Source of the DNA: an uncultured Pseudomonadales bacterium | GTDB taxonomy: Bacteria; Pseudomonadota; Gammaproteobacteria; Pseudomonadales; IMCC2047 | DNA: 5,318 nt | Direction of reading: 5' to 3' | Assembly: GCA_947258895.1 (NCBI GenBank) | Contig: CAMYKE010000249.1 | Span: 1-5,318 of the forward strand | Part shown: piece by piece, positions 1 through 5,318 of the stretch | How the letters are laid out: each line of letters begins with the position of its first letter | How positions within the stretch are numbered: position 1 is the first letter of the stretch | Program-made: the position numbers and the translations under genes | The notes under the pieces: generated by a model | Told to the model about the DNA's origin: nothing | The model's input: the letters and a program-made list of their open reading frames with translations, nothing else | Database searches by the model: none

Positions 1-76
1 TACCCAGCACGCGGGTGTAAAAATCAATCGATCGCTCCAGGTCCCCTACCCTCAACATGGTATGCAGTATGCGCAT
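1..76 (-). CDS. gloA: Lactoylglutathione lyase (glyoxalase I), N-terminal part only
   Basis: Only the first 25 codons are inside the window; the gene runs off the left edge. The protein begins [20 protein letters not shown] and continues TRVLG, which is the characteristic start of GloA. It contains the first metal-ligand histidine (His5 here) and the first beta strand of the vicinal-oxygen-chelate fold. Family knowledge: GloA converts the hemithioacetal of methylglyoxal and glutathione to S-lactoylglutathione in the cytoplasm, using Ni or Zn. The ATG at 76-74 is preceded by an AGAGG Shine-Dalgarno sequence at seven bases spacing, which supports this start. It lies 54 bases downstream of argG on the same strand with no clear terminator between, so read-through from argG is possible. 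The rest of the protein cannot be judged. Confidence 0.88.
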   Translation of the reverse strand, partial: MRILHTMLRVGDLERSIDFYTRVLG

Positions 77-130
77 GACAAAGCCTCTTCGGTTACTAAG
101 TGTTCGCTTGAATAACTAGCTGCGTGAGAA

Positions 131-1348
131 TCAATCCAGCTTGCGCCCTCGGCTGGCGGCAATCTTCAAGCGCAGCGCGTTGAGCTTGATAAAGCCTGCC
201 GCATCTTTCTGGTCATAGGCGCCGGCATCATCCTCAAAGGTGGCGATACTCTCGTCAAACAGGCTGTCGCCGGACTCACGGCCATCTACGATCACGTTGC
301 CCTTATACAGTTTCAGGCGCACCCTGCCATTTACATGTTGCTGGGAATCGTCGATCAGGGCCTGCAGCGCCTTGCGCTCGGGCGACCACCAAAACCCGTT
401 ATACACCAGCTCGGCGTAACGCGGCATGATCGAATCCTTGAGGTGAGCCAGTTCGCGATCCATGGTGAGGGACTCGATAGCTCGGTGTGCCTTGAGCATC
501 ACCGTGCCGCCGGGGGTTTCATAACAACCCCGGGATTTCATTCCGACGAAGCGATTCTCCACGATATCCGTGCGGCCGATGCCGTTGGCCCCGGCGATCT
601 TGTTCAGGTGTTCGAGTACCTGTGCCGGAGTTAGGGAGTTGCCGTCAATCGCGACGATATCGCCGTTGGCATAGTCCAGCTCGATCCAGGTCGGTTTATC
701 AGGAGCGTTTTCGGGGGATACGCTCCACAGCCACATGGCCTCTTCCGGTGCGGCCCAGGGATCCTCCAGGATGCCACCCTCATAGGAGATGTGCAGCAAG
801 TTGGCATCCATCGAGTAGGGCGACTTTTGGCCCGGCTTGCGATCCACCTCGATGCCATGGGCGTCGCAGTAGGCCAGCAAGGTCTCCCGCGAACTCAAAT
901 CCCATTCCCGCCACGGCGCAATGACCTGAATGCCGGGTTTCAGGGCATAGGCACCCAGCTCGAACCGTACCTGGTCGTTGCCCTTGCCCGTTGCGCCATG
1001 GGAGATTGCATCCGCACCGGTTTCGGTGGCAATCTCGACCAGCCGCTTCGCTATCAGTGGCCGTGCTATCGATGTTCCCAGCAGGTATTCACCCTCATAG
1101 AGTGCATTGGCGCGAAACATCGGGTACACATAATCGCGCACGAACTCTTCGCGCAGGTCATCGATGTAAATCTCCCTGACGCCCATCGCCTCGGCTTTGG
1201 CACGCGCGGGCTCGACTTCCTCTCCCTGCCCCAGGTCCGCGGTAAAGGTAACCACTTCGCAAGCATAGGTTTCCTGCAACCAGCGACAGATCACCGAGGT
1301 ATCCAAACCTCCTGAATAGGCTAGTACAACTTTATTGACTTCCGACAT
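131..1348 (-). CDS. argG: Argininosuccinate synthase
   Basis: Cytoplasmic enzyme of arginine synthesis: citrulline + aspartate + ATP give argininosuccinate + AMP + PPi. The 405-residue length is normal for the family. Visible signatures are the N-type ATP pyrophosphatase loop YSGGLDTS (residues 11-18), [11 protein letters not shown] (87-97), the [15 protein letters not shown] segment (116-130) that binds ATP and the substrates, [11 protein letters not shown] (188-198), and [20 protein letters not shown] near 255-274. I chose the ATG at 1348 because homologues begin [14 protein letters not shown]; it has a GGGAG about 12 bases upstream. An in-frame ATG at 1369 would add seven residues (MREKASE) and has a weaker ribosome site, so it is a possible but less likely start. 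Upstream, on the minus strand, a TAAAAT at 1404-1399 could be a -10 box, but I see no convincing -35 and no clear ArgR box. The protein appears intact. Confidence 0.97.
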   Translation of the reverse strand: MSEVNKVVLAYSGGLDTSVICRWLQETYACEVVTFTADLGQGEEVEPARAKAEAMGVREIYIDDLREEFVRDYVYPMFRANALYEGEYLLGTSIARPLIAKRLVEIATETGADAISHGATGKGNDQVRFELGAYALKPGIQVIAPWREWDLSSRETLLAYCDAHGIEVDRKPGQKSPYSMDANLLHISYEGGILEDPWAAPEEAMWLWSVSPENAPDKPTWIELDYANGDIVAIDGNSLTPAQVLEHLNKIAGANGIGRTDIVENRFVGMKSRGCYETPGGTVMLKAHRAIESLTMDRELAHLKDSIMPRYAELVYNGFWWSPERKALQALIDDSQQHVNGRVRLKLYKGNVIVDGRESGDSLFDESIATFEDDAGAYDQKDAAGFIKLNALRLKIAASRGRKLD

Positions 1349-1511
1349 CTCGCTGGCTTTCTCCCGCATACACCCTGATTAGACTCACAAGGGGCGCTAT
1401 TTTAACCCTAATGCGAAATAAAATGGCGAACTTTTTGGTGCCAGTTGGCGGAGAAATTGCCGGGAAGCAAGGCTGTACGAGGAAGAAAAAAGTTCTCGGC
1501 TACCAGCAGTG

Positions 1512-2408
1512 CTAATCGCGCTCGAGACGGATGGTTACCCGCCGGTTCCGCGCCCGGTTGTCAGGCGAATCGTTTTTTAGAGCCGGGTACTTGTCGGCGT
1601 GATGCCGCGACACGATCATCTTGCCGTTGACGCCTGCCTTGCGGAAATAATCCGTCACCGCCATGGCACGGGCTTTGGAAATCCGGATGTTGAGGCGTTT
1701 CGGGCCGGTGTCGTCGGTATGCCCGTCGATATAGATGCGGCGAATGCGATCATCCGCCTTGACATAACGAATGATCAAATCGAGTTGTTCCTCCACTGCA
1801 GCACTGAGGCGGATCTTGCTATTCTGGAAAAAGATCGCCGAGCGTGCGATGTGTTCGTAATCGACAGGTATCAGCTGCGCCAGGCATGCCATATATTCGC
1901 GGTAAGCGTCCTGGAAATTGGCGGCCGATAACGCGACCTTTACCGGCCGTTGCGCATCACTTGCAATAACCGGTTGCAGCCCCTGATGTAGCGATGCCAG
2001 CATCGATTCTGCGTGCACCTGCTCCAGCTCCACCGGCACATAGGCATCGCTCACTTCAATGGCCGCTATTGCGGCGGGTTCGGGGGCGTGCTTCCAGTTG
2101 GGGCTTTCGATGACAAGCTGAGCAGGCCCCGGACGCAACACCCGGTTGAAAGGCTTGAGGTAAAACCCGGATTGACCACCGGCGCGATGACTGAAAACAC
2201 CATCGCCAAATCCCGGAATTGCTTGCACCATCCGGCATTCCAGCTCCGTCGTATTCACCTGCCATTGGCTCTGTTCAATCGAGGCCCCAAAACTGGTTAC
2301 TGCTACAGTGCTGGTCGCCGTGGCAAACGATGCATGCAATACCAGCGCCGCACCGAGGCCAGCGGCAATCGCGCTGGATCGCCTCACAATTTGATTCACC
2401 TTACCCAT
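1512..2408 (-). CDS. motY: Sodium-type flagellar motor T-ring protein MotY
   Basis: Periplasmic flagellar component, 298 residues. Residues 1-31 form a signal peptide (basic VRR, then a hydrophobic AIAAGLGAALVLHASFA stretch, likely cut after ATA at 29-31). The MotY-specific N-terminal domain carries IEQSQWQ (44-50), LECRM (57-61), IPGFGDGVFSHRAGG (64-78) and FQDAYREYMACLAQLIP (165-181). Cys58 and Cys175 correspond to the two cysteines that form a disulfide in Vibrio MotY. The C-terminal OmpA-like peptidoglycan-binding domain (about 190-298) has IDGHTDDTG (227-235), the NIRISKARAMAV helix (240-251) and the terminal NRARNRRVTI (284-293). Family knowledge: MotY forms the T-ring around the basal body and helps anchor the stators. 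The ATG at 2408 has no good Shine-Dalgarno; a GTG at 2387 preceded by AAGGTG is an alternative start that still gives a signal peptide (MRRSSAIAAG). A FliA-type promoter lies just upstream. No strong terminator follows its stop, so read-through to argG is possible. Confidence 0.93.
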   Translation of the reverse strand: MGKVNQIVRRSSAIAAGLGAALVLHASFATATSTVAVTSFGASIEQSQWQVNTTELECRMVQAIPGFGDGVFSHRAGGQSGFYLKPFNRVLRPGPAQLVIESPNWKHAPEPAAIAAIEVSDAYVPVELEQVHAESMLASLHQGLQPVIASDAQRPVKVALSAANFQDAYREYMACLAQLIPVDYEHIARSAIFFQNSKIRLSAAVEEQLDLIIRYVKADDRIRRIYIDGHTDDTGPKRLNIRISKARAMAVTDYFRKAGVNGKMIVSRHHADKYPALKNDSPDNRARNRRVTIRLERD

Positions 2409-2424
2409 ATGGACCGCATATAAT
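2395..2424 (+). promoter_or_regulatory. Possible sigma-70 promoter toward pyrC
   Basis: A perfect -10 hexamer TATAAT lies on the plus strand at 2419-2424. An 18-base spacer separates it from a mediocre TTCACC (2395-2400, four of six against TTGACA). It overlaps the motY start codon on the other strand. If used, pyrC would have a leader of roughly 340 bases. The -10 alone can arise by chance in an AT-rich patch, so this is weak. I saw no better promoter closer to pyrC. Confidence 0.28.
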
Positions 2425-2457
2425 CCGTTTCAAATATCCACTGATGCTGCGTGTTTT

Positions 2458-2484
2458 ACATCGACCCGGGAACCAAAAACTTTA
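2458..2484 (-). promoter_or_regulatory. FliA (sigma-28) promoter of motY
   Basis: On the minus strand the -35 element TAAAGTTT (2484-2477) matches the enterobacterial FliA consensus at all eight positions. An 11-base spacer, the consensus length, leads to GTCGATGT (2465-2458), which matches GCCGATAA at five of eight positions, including the CGAT core. Transcription would start near 2450, giving a leader of about 40 bases before the motY ATG. Late flagellar genes are commonly sigma-28 dependent, so the site agrees with the gene's role. The call rests on pattern and position only. Confidence 0.65.
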
Positions 2485-2605
2485 GCGCATCCAGCTCGCG
2501 CCCCTGGTGGCGAGGTGAAGCGAGGCACGGGTCTTGTGCCACGCTGCGGGCGGCGGCTGGCCGCAAACGGCGGGGTACGGCCTCGCAGCAAGCGCTGGAG
2601 AACTG

Positions 2606-2645
2606 GTAACGTCCTCACGCCGCTAAGCTGAATAACAGGCGTTAC
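2606..2645. repeat. Imperfect inverted repeat in the pyrC upstream region
   Basis: GTAACG (2606-2611) is the exact reverse complement of CGTTAC (2640-2645). With one bulged T, the pairing extends through CCT (2613-2615) and AGG (2637-2639), giving about nine paired bases around a 21-base interior. It could be an RNA hairpin in a pyrC leader or a protein-binding palindrome. There is no T tract beside it, so it is not a terminator. Confidence 0.45.
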
Positions 2646-2774
2646 TCTCTGCTGTGCATCCCGCGCCCGACTTGCCACCGGCCGCGCCCCGGTGAAAAAC
2701 TGTAGCCGGTATATCCAACAACCCGGGGTTACGGTAGGATGCACGGCTACGCAAAACCTAATTCTCATTGCCCC

Positions 2775-3857
2775 ATGGACAGCATTACCATCACCCGTCC
2801 CGACGACTGGCATATTCATTTGCGCGACGGCGACTTCCTACCCCGCACGGTAGCCGATGTGGCCCGCACTTTCGGGCGTGCGATCGTCATGCCGAACCTG
2901 GTGCCGCCGGTGGTTACCTGCGCGGATGCGCAGGCCTACAAAAACCGGATTGTCGCGCAGATTCCCGCGGGCAGCGGCTTTACGCCGCTGATGACGCTAT
3001 ACCTGACCGATAACACCCCGGCCACGGAGATCGACCGAGCCGCCGCGGATGATGCTGTGTATGCGGTGAAATACTACCCCGCCGGCGCGACCACCAATTC
3101 CGACTCCGGCGTTACTGATATTACCCGTTGCTACGCGGCACTCGAAAAGCTCGCCGAGCACGGTATCCCGCTGTTAGTCCATGGTGAAGTCACCAGCCCG
3201 GAGGTCGATATTTTCGATCGCGAAAAAATCTTTATCGATCGCGTGCTGGCACCGCTGGCCGAGCGCTTCGCAACACTGAGAATCGTGCTGGAACATATTA
3301 CGACGGCCGACGCAGTCGAGTTCGTTGCCGACGCAGCCGAAAACATTGCCGCCACCATCACCGCCCATCACCTGCATTTCAATCGCAATCATATGCTCGC
3401 AGGCGGCATCAGGCCGCATTATTATTGCCTGCCGATACTGAAACGAAACACCCACCAGCAGGCCTTGCGAGGGGCCGCGGTTAGTGGCAACCCGCGGTTT
3501 TTCCTGGGCACAGATTCTGCCCCGCATCTGCGCAGCAGCAAGGAAACCGGATGCGGATGTGCCGGCTGTTACACGGCACCGGCCGCGCTGGAACTCTATG
3601 CTGAGTGTTTTGACCAAATGCAGGCGCTCGACAAGCTGGAAGATTTTGCCAGCCATTTCGGGGCCGATTTCTACAACCTGCCGCGCAACCGGGATCGCGT
3701 GCGCCTGGAAAGATCGCCCTGGCAACTGGCCGCAGAAACCGACATGGCGGGACAACCGCTGGTACCCCTGCGCGCCGGCGAAACCATCAACTGGACGCTC
3801 TCCGCGGTTTCAACGCCGAGACCGACGCGCTGCTTGAAATCGCCGCCATCCCTTTGA
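2775..3857 (+). CDS. pyrC: Dihydroorotase (E. coli PyrC type), with an abnormal fused C-terminus
   Basis: Zinc enzyme of de novo pyrimidine synthesis, interconverting carbamoyl-aspartate and dihydroorotate in the cytoplasm. All metal-site residues are present at family positions: His13 and His15 in WHIHLRDGD, the lysine that is carbamylated (Lys99, AVKYYPAG), His136 (LLVHGEV), His174 (VLEHIT) and Asp247 (FLGTDSAPH). [10 protein letters not shown] (260-269) is also typical. Homology holds through AGETINWTL (residues 334-342), almost the normal end of the family (E. coli 348 residues). The frame then runs 18 more codons ([18 protein letters not shown]) which are an out-of-frame reading of rnt, because the true stop is gone (see rnt). 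The tail comes after the last conserved element, so the enzyme may still work. The start at 2775 follows homologues ([13 protein letters not shown]) but has no visible Shine-Dalgarno; an in-frame ATG at 2739 would add 12 unconserved residues. Confidence 0.93.
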   Translation: MDSITITRPDDWHIHLRDGDFLPRTVADVARTFGRAIVMPNLVPPVVTCADAQAYKNRIVAQIPAGSGFTPLMTLYLTDNTPATEIDRAAADDAVYAVKYYPAGATTNSDSGVTDITRCYAALEKLAEHGIPLLVHGEVTSPEVDIFDREKIFIDRVLAPLAERFATLRIVLEHITTADAVEFVADAAENIAATITAHHLHFNRNHMLAGGIRPHYYCLPILKRNTHQQALRGAAVSGNPRFFLGTDSAPHLRSSKETGCGCAGCYTAPAALELYAECFDQMQALDKLEDFASHFGADFYNLPRNRDRVRLERSPWQLAAETDMAGQPLVPLRAGETINWTLSAVSTPRPTRCLKSPPSL

Positions 3858-4360
3858 ACATGGATCGCCAGGGCATCATTTACCCGGAACGTACCACTGC
3901 ATTCCATGTCACTCCATTTGCAGGCGCTAATATTGAGGAGGCCGCACTCAAATTTACGGGAATCGACCTGAACCACCCACTACGCATTGCTCATCCGGAG
4001 CAAGATGCACTGGCCGAGATCTTTCGTGTAGTGCGTAAAGCGGTGAAGGCGAGCAGCTGTAAAAGGGCCATCATAGTGGGACACAACGCGCATTTTGACC
4101 ATGGCTTCCTGACCGCGGCGAGTACGCGCAGCGGTATCAAACGCAACCCCTTTCACCCGTTTTCAAACTTCGATACCGTAACCATGGCCGGGCTCACCTA
4201 CGGACAAACCGTACTGTCGCGCGCCTGCCAGGCGGCTGGCATCGAGTTCAATGAAGACGAGGCCCACTCGGCCCGTTACGACGCGGAGAAAACTGCCGAG
4301 CTATTTTGCACGATCGTAAATCATTGGCGTCAATGCGGTGGCTGGTACGGAATTGAATAA
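3803..4360 (+). pseudogene. rnt: Ribonuclease T, 5'-truncated and lacking the first catalytic motif
   Basis: RNase T is a DEDD-family 3'-5' exonuclease that trims the 3' ends of tRNA, 5S and 23S rRNA and works as a dimer. Homology starts abruptly at about [20 protein letters not shown] (from 3806) and runs to the stop at 4358-4360, ending [18 protein letters not shown]. ExoII is intact ([10 protein letters not shown], Asp at codon 4097-4099) and ExoIII is intact ([12 protein letters not shown], His and Asp). The first motif, normally VIDVETAGF with catalytic Asp and Glu (Asp23, Glu25 in E. coli), is absent: the bases before 3803 encode the PyrC C-terminus and in the rnt frame read HQLDALR. 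About 27 N-terminal residues are lost. The rnt frame is open back to 3614 but has no ATG, GTG or TTG until TTG 3854 (overlapping the pyrC stop as TTGA) and ATG 3860, so the longest likely product is 168 residues and should be catalytically dead. The well-kept remainder implies a very recent deletion or an assembly error. Confidence 0.85.
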
Positions 4361-4479
4361 GCGCGGCGAGGGCAGTCACATTGCCGTCGGGCTGGAACCG
4401 GGCGGGCGGGGTGGTGGATCAGGGCGGCACAACAGAGACTTCTAACTGCCGTGCCCGCGGTACTCCCTGCCAGGGACAT

Positions 4480-4511
4480 AAAAAACCCGCTTCCTCAGGG
4501 AAGGGTTTTTC
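4480..4511. terminator. Bidirectional Rho-independent terminator between rnt and grxD
   Basis: AAAAACC (4481-4487) pairs with GGTTTTT (4504-4510), and CTTCC (4490-4494) pairs with GGAAG (4499-4503), around a TCAG loop with a two-base CG bulge on the left arm. The A tract on one side and T tract on the other make it work on both strands, as expected between convergent genes. On the minus strand the T run is six bases long. It is about 120 bases past the rnt stop and 29 bases past the grxD stop. A smaller TCCCT-GCC-AGGGA hairpin at 4464-4476 precedes it. Confidence 0.85.
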
Positions 4512-4539
4512 CAACTCGCGGCACCGGCTAGAGATTCGG

Positions 4540-4878
4540 CTAGCTCTGCGCCTGCTCCGCTTTGCCACCCTTGGCTTCGCTCACCATCGTTTGTAATTCA
4601 CCCTTTTCAAACAGTTCGACGATAATGTCGCAGCCACCGACCAGTTCGCCATTGATATACAGCTGCGGGAAGGTCGGCCAGTTCGCATAGGTTGGCAGGG
4701 TCGCACGGATTTCGGGATTCTGCAGGATGTCTACATACGCAAAACGCTCACCACACGACATCAGGGCCTGCGTGGCCTGGGCCGAGAACCCGCACTGTGG
4801 TTGCTGTGGTGACCCTTTCATGTAGAGAATGATCGAATTGTTCTCGATTTGTTCTTTGATTGTATCCAGTATATCCAT
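4540..4878 (-). CDS. grxD: Monothiol glutaredoxin (Grx4/GrxD, CGFS type)
   Basis: A small cytoplasmic protein of 112 residues, of normal family length. It starts MDILDTIKEQIENNSIILYM, followed by KGSPQQPQCGFSAQA with the single-cysteine CGFS active site (Cys31). CGERFAYVDILQNPEIR, the cis-proline segment ANWPTFPQLYI and the GELVGGCDIIVELFEKGEL glutathione-binding region follow in family order, and similarity to E. coli Grx4 is high throughout. Family knowledge: CGFS glutaredoxins bind a glutathione-ligated [2Fe-2S] cluster, usually as dimers or with BolA-type partners, and serve cluster trafficking rather than disulfide reduction. The ATG at 4878 has a strong GAGG seven bases upstream. An in-frame second TAG lies 12 bases past the stop, within a short direct repeat CGGCTAG (4525-4531 and 4537-4543). 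It is convergent with rnt and shares its terminator. Confidence 0.97.
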   Translation of the reverse strand: MDILDTIKEQIENNSIILYMKGSPQQPQCGFSAQATQALMSCGERFAYVDILQNPEIRATLPTYANWPTFPQLYINGELVGGCDIIVELFEKGELQTMVSEAKGGKAEQAQS

Positions 4879-4935
4879 AACCTCACCTCGGCACTCTCGG
4901 CCTCACGACCGCTAAACACTTGAAAATCGGGCGGC

Positions 4936-4964
4936 ATTGTATAGATTTATTGTGGGTTTGGGTA
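4936..4964 (-). promoter_or_regulatory. Possible grxD promoter
   Basis: On the minus strand TACAAT (4941-4936) matches the sigma-70 -10 box at five of six positions. At 17 bases spacing only a poor -35 (TACCCA, three of six) is present. The implied leader before the grxD ATG is about 50 bases. No other candidate in the spacer is better placed, but the weak -35 keeps this tentative. Confidence 0.3.
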
Positions 4965-5139
4965 GCGCTTTTCCTTTCTGCCCGGACCCGCCATTGCGCC
5001 TGCAAATCGCATGCGGACATGTAGAGCCCCTCTCTGCGTATTAGTTCCACCTTCCGCTCCCGGTGACAGGGATTCGCTGATCCCGCGCGCAAACAGGGCC
5101 CCGGAGGATATTATTTTGCCGCGCCGCGGCACTGATTCA

Positions 5140-5168
5140 TTGTCATCCACCGGATAATTTTCTATCAT
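5140..5168 (+). promoter_or_regulatory. Sigma-70 promoter of argD
   Basis: TTGTCA (5140-5145, five of six against TTGACA) is followed by exactly 17 bases and then TATCAT (5163-5168, five of six against TATAAT). Transcription would begin near 5175, leaving a leader of about 50 bases before the argD ATG. No full ArgR operator palindrome is visible; ATTCATT just upstream of the -35 resembles one half of an enterobacterial ARG box only. Confidence 0.6.
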
Positions 5169-5180
5169 GAGGAATTGTTT

Positions 5181-5205
5181 GGCAGCTTGGGCTGCCTTTT
5201 TGCGT
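5181..5205 (+). terminator. Terminator-like hairpin in the argD leader
   Basis: GGCAGC (5181-5186) and GCTGCC (5191-5196) form a perfect six-base stem with a TTGG loop, followed by TTTTTGCGTTTT. This is the form of an intrinsic terminator reading toward argD, ending about 20 bases before its ATG. If the promoter above is right, the hairpin begins only about six bases from the RNA 5' end. It might therefore act as a 5' stabilising stem, or it may stop read-through from further upstream. It has no T tract on the minus strand. Confidence 0.6.
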
Positions 5206-5224
5206 TTTAAGGAATCTCAGGATT

Positions 5225-5318
5225 ATGGCAAGCAGTTTGTTAATGCCCACTTACAACCGAACAACCACGGCTTTCGAGTATGGCCAGGGTGTCTGGTTAT
5301 ACGACACCGACGGCAATG
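5225..5318 (+). CDS. argD: Acetylornithine aminotransferase, N-terminal part only
   Basis: Thirty-one codons are visible before the window ends. The protein reads MASSLLMPTYNRTTTAFEYG and then QGVWLYDTDGN, matching the ArgD family opening (LMxTYxRxxxxFExGxGVWLYDTDG). ArgD is a PLP-dependent class III aminotransferase that converts N-acetylglutamate semialdehyde to N-acetylornithine in arginine synthesis, and often also serves the succinyl-diaminopimelate step of lysine synthesis. The PLP lysine lies outside the window. The ATG at 5225 has CAGGA close upstream and AAGGA 11 bases upstream; an in-frame ATG at 5243 (MPTYNR) is possible, but I favour 5225. A related succinylornithine aminotransferase (AstC) cannot be fully excluded from so short a piece. 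Confidence 0.85.
   Translation, partial: MASSLLMPTYNRTTTAFEYGQGVWLYDTDGN

Larger units (their letters stand above)
2409..2774. other. Divergent spacer between motY and pyrC
   Basis: A gap of 366 bases with no credible gene; the open frame on the minus strand through here is low-complexity Arg/Pro-rich translation of GC-rich DNA and resembles no family I know. It holds the motY FliA promoter near its left end. The middle (about 2500-2600) is strongly GC-rich and hairpin-prone, for example GGCAC/GTGCC at 2524-2540 with a 7-base loop. Nearer pyrC there is CACCGG/CCGGTG at 2676-2694 and the small palindrome AACCCGGGGTT at about 2720. These could fold in a long pyrC leader RNA, but none forms a T-tailed terminator on either strand and no known riboswitch signature was recognised. 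Confidence 0.5.
4879..5224. other. Divergent spacer between grxD and argD
   Basis: A gap of 346 bases without a convincing gene; short open frames on the minus strand give protein with no family resemblance and no good ribosome site. It contains the grxD ribosome site and possible promoter on the left and the argD promoter plus hairpin on the right. The middle (about 4970-5135) is GC-rich with several small inverted repeats: GGGAT/ATCCC at 5069-5084, CGCATGCG near 5008-5015, and the near-perfect palindrome TGCCGCGCCGCGGCA at 5117-5131. I tested by eye for tRNA, tmRNA, RNase P RNA, SRP RNA and 6S RNA signatures and found none, but an unrecognised small RNA cannot be excluded. Confidence 0.5.

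Noticed and set aside
335..1315. Several plus-strand open frames of 60-175 codons opposite argG
   Set aside because: They are antisense shadows of a strongly conserved, full-length argG, have no recognisable family and no ribosome sites worth noting.
1480..1511. CGAGGAAGAAAAAAGTTCTCG downstream of motY as a terminator
   Set aside because: The stem is only about six interrupted pairs and the T run lies inside the loop rather than after the stem, so it does not fit an intrinsic terminator.
2606..2645. TAACG...CGTTA repeat considered as an integron attC recombination site
   Set aside because: It is only about 40 bases, lacks the paired inner L and R boxes and the GTTRRRY core in the correct arrangement, and no integrase or cassette lies nearby.
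2560..2660. AAGCTGAATAACAGGCG compared with the tmRNA tag and stop region
   Set aside because: The resemblance is a few bases only; the tmRNA ends, the tag codons and the tRNA-like domain are absent.
3174..3755. A 193-codon minus-strand open frame opposite pyrC
   Set aside because: It is a GC-bias shadow of a gene whose metal-site motifs are all in the plus-strand frame; its translation resembles no known protein.
5060..5090. GGGATTCGCTGATCCC considered as a tRNA T-arm
   Set aside because: No TTCGAAT-type T loop, acceptor stem, anticodon arm or CCA end can be fitted around it.
4947..5168. Minus-strand open frames of 69 and 73 codons upstream of grxD
   Set aside because: No conserved motifs, no clear ribosome site, and unremarkable composition; they are more likely chance open frames in a GC-rich spacer.

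Overview
The window reads as chromosomal housekeeping DNA from a motile gammaproteobacterium. Base composition is fairly GC-rich, roughly 55-60% by eye. The left-to-right order gloA, argG, motY, pyrC, rnt matches the order I recall from Pseudomonas and its relatives, and a sodium-type motor gene (motY) fits a marine or pseudomonad-like lineage. The placement is by inference; genus and species cannot be read from the window.

Left block (1-2408, all on the minus strand): the 5' end of gloA (glyoxalase I), a complete argG (argininosuccinate synthase), and motY (flagellar T-ring protein). Transcription runs right to left. A close match to the sigma-28 (FliA) promoter consensus lies just upstream of motY. 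A 366-base GC-rich, hairpin-bearing gap (2409-2774) separates motY from the divergent pyrC.

Middle block (2775-4360, plus strand): pyrC (dihydroorotase) and a damaged rnt (RNase T). The pyrC stop codon, the pyrC/rnt spacer and about the first 27 codons of rnt are missing. PyrC homology runs directly into RNase T homology in a different frame at about position 3800-3806. The lost part of RNase T holds its first catalytic motif (Asp-x-Glu), while the rest of the protein, including the other three catalytic residues, is well preserved. This is either a recent deletion or an assembly error, and it is the most notable thing in the window.

Right block (4361-5318): a bidirectional terminator between the convergent rnt and grxD, then grxD (CGFS monothiol glutaredoxin, minus strand), a 346-base gene-free divergent spacer, and the 5' end of argD (acetylornithine aminotransferase, plus strand). 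argD has a good sigma-70 promoter, followed almost at once by a terminator-like hairpin.

Functionally the genes cover arginine synthesis (argG, argD), pyrimidine synthesis (pyrC), RNA 3'-end maturation (rnt), iron-sulfur/redox handling (grxD), methylglyoxal detoxification (gloA) and flagellar rotation (motY). I found no mobile element, CRISPR array, tRNA, rRNA or defence system, and nothing that looks like a previously undescribed system.
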